NCBI GenBank assembly: GCA_002469915.1
Contig: DKOG01000041.1
Span: 1 to 9,724 of the forward strand
DNA length: 9,724 nt
From: Bacteroidetes bacterium UBA7368
Lineage (GTDB): Bacteria; Bacteroidota; Rhodothermia; Rhodothermales; UBA10348
Direction: 5' to 3'
The notes under the pieces were generated by a model. It saw only the letters and a list, made by a program, of their open reading frames with translations. It searched no databases and was not told the DNA's origin. Both the position numbers and the translations under genes were made by a program. How positions within the stretch are numbered: the stretch's first letter is position 1; each line of letters starts with the position of its first letter. Shown here piece by piece: positions 1 to 6,011 of this stretch.

Positions 1-440
1 AGGTTCTTGAACAATACTTCAGGCCCAACATTGGTGAGAATAAGATCTGGATCTCCATCATTATCGTAGTCGCCCCAAGAAGCTCCCATTTTATTGCCCA
101 TAGATCGGACAGGGAGGGCATCAATGGTTTCAACCCGGGTTCCAGATTCATTCGTGACGTCAGTAAAGGTACCATCTCCGTTGTTTTTATACAGGTGATT
201 CCACGTACGTGGGTCACCGATGTCGTACTCCCTGTAGCTTACAACGTACAAATCTAAGTCGCCGTCCAAATCATAATCGGCTACGGACATACCGTGTCCA
301 TTGAAGGCATTTTGAAGGCCGGCATCTTCGGCTCGGTCTATAAACTGTTGTGCTTCTGCACTCGTATAAACGAAGCACATGCTCAATATGGAAAGCATGA
401 AGCGAATCAAGGGCATTTTCGGATAGGTGGAATTTTTCAT
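1..440 (-). CDS. Secreted FG-GAP/VCBS repeat protein, N-terminal part (partial)
   Basis: This is the first 146 residues of a protein whose 3' end lies beyond the left edge of the window. Seen: a signal peptide (basic start, hydrophobic residues 10-25, probable cleavage after SAEA near residue 30), then two acidic repeats, DYDLDGDLD at 55-63 and DYDNDGDPD at 124-132. Each is followed by a short hydrophobic strand, and NNGDGTF sits at 86-92. This DxDxDG pattern is the calcium-binding loop of FG-GAP/VCBS beta-propeller blades, as in CRTAC1/ASPIC-UnbV type proteins common in marine Bacteroidota and relatives. The likely role is extracellular or surface beta-propeller binding; no substrate can be inferred. 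The ATG at 440 gives a complete signal peptide, while a later Met at residue 9 would also leave one. It lies 52 nt downstream of ypdA on the same strand. The family call is firm and the specific function unknown. Confidence 0.85.
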   Translation of the reverse strand, partial: MKNSTYPKMPLIRFMLSILSMCFVYTSAEAQQFIDRAEDAGLQNAFNGHGMSVADYDLDGDLDLYVVSYREYDIGDPRTWNHLYKNNGDGTFTDVTNESGTRVETIDALPVRSMGNKMGASWGDYDNDGDPDLILTNVGPEVLFKN

Positions 441-454
441 TCGTCTAGCACAGG

Positions 455-485
455 CAAAATGAAGTGCCATTTAGTAGGATTCAAT
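455..485 (-). promoter_or_regulatory. Possible Bacteroidota-type promoter for the FG-GAP gene
   Basis: On the minus strand ATTG (485-482) is separated by 19 nt from TCATTTTG (462-455), and the ATG at 440 follows 14 nt later. The known Bacteroidota consensus is TTTG, about 19 nt, then TAnnTTTG, so each box has one mismatch. The spacing is right but the implied 5' leader is very short, and whether this lineage uses that consensus is not known. Low-confidence call. Confidence 0.25.
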
Positions 486-492
486 ACCAAAA

Positions 493-1473
493 TTAGGCAC
501 TAAGGACGTTGGCGATTTGTGTCGCAATTACTTCCGCGTGAAAACGGCCGTTTTCAATAAACCACTTGCTGGTATGCCGGCCACCACAAACTGTACCCGC
601 CAAGTATACCCCTTTTCTATTCGATTCAAATGTATTTGGATCATGATGAGGCGTATCTACGGCATCATTGTCTATGTCAATACCCAACTCCCTGAGAAAG
701 CTATAATCCGGGTGGTATCCGATCAACGCAAAAACAGCGTCAGATGGCAGACTATGCTCTCCCGTCTTATCCGTAAAATGCACTGTGGATGCGGTAATAC
801 CTGTGATTTTGGTATGGTAAAATACGGCGATGGATCCTTCATCAATTCTGTTTATCAGATCGGGTCTGATCCAGTACTTCACTGTGGGCGCTACATCTGC
901 TCCCCGAATGAGCATCGTAACGTTTGCTCCTTGCCTGTTTAGAAGCAAGGCTGCCTTAGCTGCCGAGTTTTTCGCGCCCACTACGACAACGTCTCGACCA
1001 GAATATGCGTAGGCCTCTTTGAAGTAGTGGTGGACATGGTCCAGATTTTCGCCTTCCACATTCAGCAAGTTAGGCTGATCAAAGAATCCGGTCGCGACAA
1101 TCACATTGCGTGTTTGAATAGACTTTTTATCAGTATACAGAGTGAACTGCCCCCGTTTTCCCTCTAACCGGAGCACTTTTTCTGACAAGTGAATATTCAG
1201 ATTTTCTGTACGCGCAACGCGATGATAGTAATCTATGGTTTCTTCCCGGAGCGGCTTGTAGCGGGAGGACACGAGCGGATACCCACCAATTTCGAGGAGT
1301 TCAGGCGTTGAGAAAAACTCCATGTTCGTGGGATAGCCAATTAGGGAGTTGACTAACGAACCTTTTTCGACCACGATGTGACTTAAATTCTGACGTCCAG
1401 CCTCAATGGCACATGCTAGCCCAACCGGGCCAGCACCAACAATGGCGACATCGTACTGCTGTGATTCACTCAT
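493..1473 (-). CDS. ypdA: YpdA-type FAD/NAD(P)-dependent oxidoreductase, putative bacillithiol disulfide reductase
   Basis: A 326-residue flavoprotein of the YpdA family, which in Firmicutes reduces bacillithiol disulfide with NADPH. Seen: the FAD-binding motif GAGPVG at 13-18, the family signature GYPTNMEFFSTPELLEIGG around 46-64, the second dinucleotide motif VVVGAKNSAA at 163-172 with a typical GANVTMLIRG strand after it, IGYHPDY near 251, and the C-terminal FAD-contacting segment GVYLAGTVCGG at 288-298. Length matches the family. The Cys that Firmicutes enzymes carry in GGGPCG is Val17 here; remaining cysteines include Cys21 and Cys296. The chosen ATG at 1473 overlaps the tadA stop by 8 nt; an in-frame TTG at 1497 would add eight residues of poor quality. 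It is probably co-transcribed with arcA and tadA. The family is certain; the bacillithiol substrate is inferred. Confidence 0.9.
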   Translation of the reverse strand: MSESQQYDVAIVGAGPVGLACAIEAGRQNLSHIVVEKGSLVNSLIGYPTNMEFFSTPELLEIGGYPLVSSRYKPLREETIDYYHRVARTENLNIHLSEKVLRLEGKRGQFTLYTDKKSIQTRNVIVATGFFDQPNLLNVEGENLDHVHHYFKEAYAYSGRDVVVVGAKNSAAKAALLLNRQGANVTMLIRGADVAPTVKYWIRPDLINRIDEGSIAVFYHTKITGITASTVHFTDKTGEHSLPSDAVFALIGYHPDYSFLRELGIDIDNDAVDTPHHDPNTFESNRKGVYLAGTVCGGRHTSKWFIENGRFHAEVIATQIANVLSA

Positions 1474-1948
1474 GTGCTTGCTGTCGCTTTTTTTCAAAAA
1501 ATGAAGTCAGAATGGATGCACAGGCCTCCTCTTCAATCCCTGAAATAAGATCAACATAATGGTTCAATCTGGGATCCTGGGGAATATTATACAGGGTCGA
1601 GGCTGCACCTGCTTTTTCATCGAATGCCCCATAAACTACCTGTTTTAAGCGGGCAAGCCATATTGCACCTGCACACATTGGGCATGGCTCAAGCGTTACG
1701 TACAAAGTTGAATCATTTAGCCATTTGGTGCCCAGCGTATCGCAAGCGGCAGTTATTGCAATCACCTCTGCATGAGCTGTTGGGTCCGAAAGGCGCTCTA
1801 CCTGGTTGTATCCTCGGCCGATAATTTGGTTGTCTTGTACCACGACAGCACCCACGGGCACCTCGCCATCATCGAATGCACGTTCCGCTTGCCGAATCGC
1901 AACCTTCATCCAGCGCTTGTGGTCCGCAACCATCTCTTTTAAACTCAT
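1466..1948 (-). CDS. tadA: tRNA adenosine(34) deaminase TadA
   Basis: A 160-residue zinc-dependent deaminase that converts adenosine 34 to inosine in the tRNA-Arg anticodon, allowing wobble decoding. Seen: HAE at 59-61 (His59 zinc ligand, Glu61 proton shuttle) and PCPMC at 89-93 with Cys89 and Cys92 as the other zinc ligands. The HKRWM segment at 10-14 and EVPVGAVVV at 29-37 match the TadA N-terminus, and the length is that of the family rather than of free-cytosine deaminases. The ATG at 1948 lies 2 nt after the arcA stop (TAAGCATG), which suggests translational coupling. An in-frame GTG at 1981 would add an 11-residue extension inside arcA and is less likely. The 3' end overlaps ypdA by 8 nt. 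No clear Shine-Dalgarno sequence is visible. Confidence 0.95.
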   Translation of the reverse strand: MSLKEMVADHKRWMKVAIRQAERAFDDGEVPVGAVVVQDNQIIGRGYNQVERLSDPTAHAEVIAITAACDTLGTKWLNDSTLYVTLEPCPMCAGAIWLARLKQVVYGAFDEKAGAASTLYNIPQDPRLNHYVDLISGIEEEACASILTSFFEKKRQQAHE

Positions 1949-1950
1949 GC

Positions 1951-3183
1951 TTAATCTCGCGCTATCGGCATCGTCATACACCTTGGACCGCCTCTTCCGC
2001 GAGACAACTCATAACCGTCCAGCTTGATAGCAATTTTCTCTCCAGGCTCCCACGTGCTTTCTTGGTAGTATGACAGAAATCCTTCGGCCGTAACAACGCG
2101 ATAGCCAAGCGAGGCCATTTCGTCAAAGGTGCGACCGTTTCTATCGTATCCAATGACAACTCCTGGGGCAATAGCAAAGAAGTTAGCACCGTCTGTCCAT
2201 TGCTCCCGCTGTTGGCTCAATGGATCGAGTCCGCCACAAGGAACAAAGGTGATACTGCGTTTGAGATTATACTCTAATGCTGAATGTAGATTTTCGTGTA
2301 CACGTGAAACCAAGTTGTCCGGCTCATCTCCTCGGGAAAACGTGATAACGTTATTTAAACCGGTTAAGTCGATAAGCGGCGGAAACACAACACATTCATC
2401 AGGAGAGACGAAAGTAAACACGGTATCGAGATGCATACATGATCGCTCGTTGGGCAAGTTGACCATAATGACATTTTGAATCTCAGTAGCGGCGAAAAGT
2501 GCTCTGGCCACCGAGATGACGCCTCCAAGAGAAGTCCGCTCCGAATTCCCGATCACGATCGTATCGTCAGAAGCAACGAGCAGGTCGCCTCCTTCAAACG
2601 TAACCCCTTTCGGAAGCTTAATCACGTGATCCTTGAATTTCGCAAAAGCAGGATGATGCGATACGACCACATTGATAATGATGCTTTCCCTGGCGCGAGC
2701 GCTCGTAGCCGCATGGCTGAGCACGATATGATTACCAACAACTGCGGCAAGATCTCTCATAAACATGAGATTGGGCAGCGGCTTGGCTTCAATAGAGAGG
2801 GAAGACTCGCCTGTCAGAACAAAATGGAAAAGATCTTCCGCTGAAAGATGGGATAAGTCATCTCGAAATACCTGGAGGTTGGCCCCCGGAGACGCGAGAA
2901 TGAATTGGTCTACGAAGTCCATTCTGGCTTCTTCCAACTCAAAAGTTTCTCTCAGTAAATCGGTGATTTGCAGGACTGCGCCCTGCTTACCGACCACTTT
3001 TTCGAACACAGAGCACATAAGCTCATGTTCTTTTCGGGCGTGGCTTAAATATAGAATGTCCTCAAATAGGAGGGCTTCTCGGTCGTGCGGGGAAACGAGG
3101 TCCATTTCAGGCCCCGGTGTGTGCACAACCACGGAATTTAGTCGGTCGGTTTCCGAAAAAACACGGAAATCAATTTTGCTCAT
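1951..3183 (-). CDS. arcA: Arginine deiminase
   Basis: A 410-residue member of the guanidino-group hydrolase superfamily that hydrolyses arginine to citrulline and ammonia. Seen: the catalytic Cys402 in GGPRCMTMP, His251 and Asp253 in MHLDTVF, Glu197 in FEGGD, and Asp144 in FMRDL. These line up with the Cys/His/Asp/Glu/Asp active site known for bacterial arginine deiminases, and the N-terminal VVVHTPGPEMD and length also fit. The segment FMRDL replaces the more usual FTRDP. No arcB, arcC or arcD is in the window, so the complete ATP-yielding pathway is not shown; the gene may serve arginine catabolism or acid/nitrogen balance on its own. It starts at ATG 3183 after a 98-nt gap and is followed by tadA 2 nt after its stop. 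The enzyme family is secure and the substrate is very likely arginine. Confidence 0.92.
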   Translation of the reverse strand: MSKIDFRVFSETDRLNSVVVHTPGPEMDLVSPHDREALLFEDILYLSHARKEHELMCSVFEKVVGKQGAVLQITDLLRETFELEEARMDFVDQFILASPGANLQVFRDDLSHLSAEDLFHFVLTGESSLSIEAKPLPNLMFMRDLAAVVGNHIVLSHAATSARARESIIINVVVSHHPAFAKFKDHVIKLPKGVTFEGGDLLVASDDTIVIGNSERTSLGGVISVARALFAATEIQNVIMVNLPNERSCMHLDTVFTFVSPDECVVFPPLIDLTGLNNVITFSRGDEPDNLVSRVHENLHSALEYNLKRSITFVPCGGLDPLSQQREQWTDGANFFAIAPGVVIGYDRNGRTFDEMASLGYRVVTAEGFLSYYQESTWEPGEKIAIKLDGYELSRGRGGPRCMTMPIARD

Positions 3184-3281
3184 TAACTGCTACGATGATA
3201 ATAGGAGATCGGTCGAGGAGTCTCTTTTTAATGTCTCTCCAAACCGTAGGCTGGCTGGCCTAGAGGTGAAGTTCGACCCGA

Positions 3282-4616
3282 TTATTGAACGTCCAATGAT
3301 ATGAATTCCGCGGTGGACGTGGCGGTTCCAAATTCATCGAAACCTCCTAGTACTAAGATGCGCCCGTCAGGTAGCCTGTTGGCCGTTAGTCCATATCTGG
3401 GAGCCAAGGTAAACGGCAGGTAAAAGTACTGATCGATGGCCTCCACATATAGTTCTCCTCGGTCGAAAACAGTTTCCGGATCTGACCCTCTACCCCCGAA
3501 GTGAGCGATGAATCCGTCTTCTATGAGAATAGACGCATGTCGGATTCGGGGTGTCAGCATGGTATTGCCCGGTACGATGTCGATACCAAACGCTCCCTCA
3601 AAATCCATCCAAATCGATGCGGCCTCGAGTGACGTCCCAAACCGCATGCCGCTGATCAAAAAGGTATGTGCAGTGCCCGGTTCTTCCTGGGTAAGTGCCG
3701 TTTGCGTGTGTCCGGCCATTAAGTCAATGAAAGGGCCAATGGAAGGCGAAAGTGCAAAAAGTGAGTCATTCCTCAATTGGAAGGTGCGCATATCTTGCCT
3801 GATTCCCAGAACGGGGCTCGGTGAATAGCGCGTGTCCCCTCGACCTCCGAACACCACTATAAAGGTGCGGTCCGGAACAACCCTAAGGATGGCTGAATGG
3901 TACGTTCTTCGAATAGGAGGGCCACTTACCGGAATCTGTTTAAACGTATCCGTGGAAGGATCGAACACTTCGACGGCTTCATGCAAGTCATCTACTGTTT
4001 GAATATTTCCAATGTCCGCACCTCCCAGAATGAGCAACCTGCCATCGGGAAGAACCGTTGTTGTGTGGCCGACACGTCCGAAGACGGGTAGACCTCGCTC
4101 TGGTCGAAAGGAGGATTCTCCGGACGGAAGTCGTTGGGCGTCGAGTCCAGAAACGTTGCCTACCAGGAACGATCCACCCACGAGCAATAGGTCACCGTTA
4201 GGTAATGGGCTCAACGTATGACCACCGGTACCGAATGTGAGAACCGGCGGTTGGGCCTGAGATAGCTCATACTCAAGATGAAAAACAGATACGGTGTCTA
4301 ACGCAGATGGGCCGTCATCTACCACGGTTTCGATCACAAACTGATTCAGCCCTTTTTCAAGGGGAAGGGTAGCCTGCCACAAGTCAGTACCGTTGCCTCG
4401 GCCAAACTCGGTATCCTGCCATCTAACCCGCGTCACTTCTCTTACGGACTCAACCCGTAGCTCGAGATTCAAGGTCGGCTCTGTAAGAGCGACTTGGATA
4501 TCAGGGCTCACCACTTCAATGGTGGCTGCACCTACATCCGAAAAGGCCCGGTCGCAACCAGATGCGAACAGTCCAAAAAGGAGTAAACAAAAAAATGAGA
4601 GGCGGTGCGGTATCAT
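3282..4616 (-). CDS. Kelch-repeat beta-propeller lipoprotein with Ig-like N-terminal domain
   Basis: A 444-residue predicted lipoprotein. Seen: a short basic start, hydrophobic residues 7-17 and lipobox FASGC with the lipid-carrying Cys21. Residues about 30-117 look like an Ig-like beta-sandwich (WQATLPLEKGLNQF, then a strand ending in DTVSVFHLEY). From about 125 onward come Kelch-type blades with the pattern H-x-hydrophobic-LPDGR-hydrophobic-GG: GGHTLSPLPNGDLLLVGG, GHTTTVLPDGRLLILGG, RTYHSAILRV leading to VVFGGRG, RIRHASILIEDGFIAHFGG, and ANRLPDGRILVLGG. That makes about six or seven blades, enough for one propeller. No catalytic residues of galactose oxidase type were recognised, so binding or scaffolding at the cell surface is inferred. 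It follows truA after 47 nt and is probably partly co-transcribed. The specific function is unknown. Confidence 0.85.
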   Translation of the reverse strand: MIPHRLSFFCLLLFGLFASGCDRAFSDVGAATIEVVSPDIQVALTEPTLNLELRVESVREVTRVRWQDTEFGRGNGTDLWQATLPLEKGLNQFVIETVVDDGPSALDTVSVFHLEYELSQAQPPVLTFGTGGHTLSPLPNGDLLLVGGSFLVGNVSGLDAQRLPSGESSFRPERGLPVFGRVGHTTTVLPDGRLLILGGADIGNIQTVDDLHEAVEVFDPSTDTFKQIPVSGPPIRRTYHSAILRVVPDRTFIVVFGGRGDTRYSPSPVLGIRQDMRTFQLRNDSLFALSPSIGPFIDLMAGHTQTALTQEEPGTAHTFLISGMRFGTSLEAASIWMDFEGAFGIDIVPGNTMLTPRIRHASILIEDGFIAHFGGRGSDPETVFDRGELYVEAIDQYFYLPFTLAPRYGLTANRLPDGRILVLGGFDEFGTATSTAEFISLDVQ

Positions 4617-4663
4617 AATGGCATGGTACGAACTAAGATTGAGCTAGCTCCGTGGGGACCGAA

Positions 4664-5416
4664 TTATTGCCCCTCTTCATCGTACTCAACCTTCTCAAGA
4701 GACAGCCCACGGGCTGGAGCTGCAAAACCAGCGGCTCTCCGATCTTCGGCAGTAAGGACATCTTTGATTGACTCAGCGGTGGATTTTCCATGTCCAATCT
4801 CTAGCAGTGTACCGACTATGGCTCGAAACATGCCATGCAAAAAGCGATCTGCCTGAATGATAAAGTCCACATCTCCCATTCGATCGGGAGACGCAATCCA
4901 ACGTGCTTCGGAAATCGTACAGACCCGGTTTTCGGTCTCCGATGCGGTGCGGCAGAAGGAGGAAAAATTTTGAGTCCCAAGGAGCAATGCTGCCGCTTGA
5001 TTCATGACGTCGAAGTTTGGTTTGGGTCGCACAAACCATCTGTACGGCGCGCCTATGGCAATGTATCGTGTAGCGATACGATAGCGGTACTTTCTAGAAC
5101 GGGCGTCGAAGCGGGCGTGAAAGTCATCGTGAACCTGGCGGACCGCCCGAATGGCAACGGAGGTTGGCACAAGCCCATTTAACGAGGCGAGCAACCGGTG
5201 AGCGTCCACCTCATCTTCTACAGAAAAATGAGCAACTTGACCACTCGCGTGGACACCTGAATCGGTACGACCTGAGCCCGTAATTGACACGGATTGGCGC
5301 AGGGCGGTCTTTAGGGCTATTTCAATCGCACCCTGAACGGTGGGGTCATCAGGCTGAATCTGCCATCCATGCCAATCGGTCCCATCATATTCAATATCCA
5401 GTCGGTAGGTAGGCAA
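4664..5416 (-). CDS. truA: tRNA pseudouridine(38-40) synthase TruA
   Basis: A 250-residue enzyme that isomerises uridines 38-40 in the anticodon stem of many tRNAs to pseudouridine. Seen: IEYDGTDWHGWQ at 8-19, the catalytic Asp52 in GRTDSGVHA, SRKYRYRI at 107-114 with the conserved active-site Tyr, FLHGMFRAIVG at 192-202, and the C-terminal APARGLSLEKVEY. Length is typical. The only sensible start is TTG at 5416, because no in-frame ATG or GTG lies between it and the beginning of the divergent aroK; the family normally begins just before this conserved segment. It is divergent from aroK and upstream of the Kelch lipoprotein. Assignment is secure; the start codon is the only doubt. Confidence 0.95.
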   Translation of the reverse strand: MPTYRLDIEYDGTDWHGWQIQPDDPTVQGAIEIALKTALRQSVSITGSGRTDSGVHASGQVAHFSVEDEVDAHRLLASLNGLVPTSVAIRAVRQVHDDFHARFDARSRKYRYRIATRYIAIGAPYRWFVRPKPNFDVMNQAAALLLGTQNFSSFCRTASETENRVCTISEARWIASPDRMGDVDFIIQADRFLHGMFRAIVGTLLEIGHGKSTAESIKDVLTAEDRRAAGFAAPARGLSLEKVEYDEEGQ

Positions 5417-5468
5417 AGGAGTACTGCTTAACTTGAAGTGTTTAAAAACCGTTTACAGAAAGTACTAC
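5417..5468. promoter_or_regulatory. Divergent truA/aroK intergenic region
   Basis: A 52-nt space separates the truA TTG start from the aroK ATG, so control signals for both genes must lie here or inside the neighbouring coding ends. The middle is A/T rich (5439-5448) and two copies of the palindrome AGTACT sit at 5420-5425 and 5461-5466, 41 nt apart, one next to each start. I could not identify convincing -35/-10 or Bacteroidota-type boxes on either strand. The role is inferred only from gene orientation. Confidence 0.3.
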
Positions 5469-6011
5469 ATGGCAGCGACCCAGAGGATATATATCACCGG
5501 ATTTATGGGGGCTGGGAAGTCGACCGTCGCTCCACGAGTAGCCAAGAAGCTTCAGTATGACTGTGTCGATCTGGATGAGCAAATTACAACTAAGCTGGGA
5601 ATGTCTGTCCCGGCCATTTTCGATGTCCTTGGAGAGCCGGTTTTCAGAGAAGAGGAAAAAGCTTGCCTTCTAGAGTCTTCCAGAACAACGAATATCGTGA
5701 TTTCTTTAGGTGGGGGTACACTGACCCAAGAAGATAACCTATCTCTCTGTTTGGCCTCCGGTTTTCTTATTTACCTCAAGGCATCGGCGGCTTTTCTGGC
5801 TCACCGATTGTCACAATCCCGACAGACTCGGCCTCTATTGTTTGGGCCGCAGGGTAATATGCTTGAAGGTGCTGAACTGGAGGCCCGCATTCAGCATCTC
5901 CTGACCCAACGGAAATCGGTGTATGAAAGGGCCCATAAAACGATCGAAATTGACGGGGTGGAGGCCACGCAGGTGGTCAAGCTCGTGCTTGACGCCGTCA
6001 GACACAGGTAG
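5469..6011 (+). CDS. aroK: Shikimate kinase
   Basis: A 180-residue P-loop kinase that phosphorylates shikimate to shikimate 3-phosphate in the chorismate pathway. Seen: Walker A GFMGAGKST at 11-19, shikimate-binding DLD at 34-36, FREEE at 59-63 with Arg60, SLGGGT at 80-84 (the second glycine-rich substrate loop), and the lid segment TRPLL with Arg121. Length and motif order are those of AroK/AroL. The start ATG at 5469 begins MAATQRIYITG, as expected; an in-frame TTG at 5433 would add 12 residues. The gene shares the chorismate/tryptophan theme with trpB-trpA further along the window but lies on the opposite strand. The recQ-like gene overlaps its 3' end, so the two are probably co-transcribed. 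Confidence 0.95.
   Translation: MAATQRIYITGFMGAGKSTVAPRVAKKLQYDCVDLDEQITTKLGMSVPAIFDVLGEPVFREEEKACLLESSRTTNIVISLGGGTLTQEDNLSLCLASGFLIYLKASAAFLAHRLSQSRQTRPLLFGPQGNMLEGAELEARIQHLLTQRKSVYERAHKTIEIDGVEATQVVKLVLDAVRHR

Noticed and set aside
463..501. Inverted repeat AGTGCC/GGCACT around the ypdA stop as a terminator.
   Set aside because: The stem is only 6 bp with a 27-nt loop and has no U-tract, so it does not qualify as an intrinsic terminator.
517..942. Plus-strand open frame of 141 codons opposite ypdA.
   Set aside because: It is fully antisense to a gene with clear family motifs, and its translation shows no recognisable domain. Similar antisense frames at 2129-2479, 2476-2844, 2765-3304, 3508-3828, 4835-5182 and 7673-8041 were dismissed for the same reason.
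3198..3203. TATTAT on the minus strand upstream of arcA as a -10 box.
   Set aside because: No matching -35 or Bacteroidota-type TTTG box is found at the right distance; the 98-nt gap at 3184-3281 otherwise shows nothing identifiable.
4641..4650. Perfect 10-bp palindrome GAGCTAGCTC between truA and the Kelch gene.
   Set aside because: It is a single short palindrome with no flanking promoter boxes or second copy; chance is a sufficient explanation.
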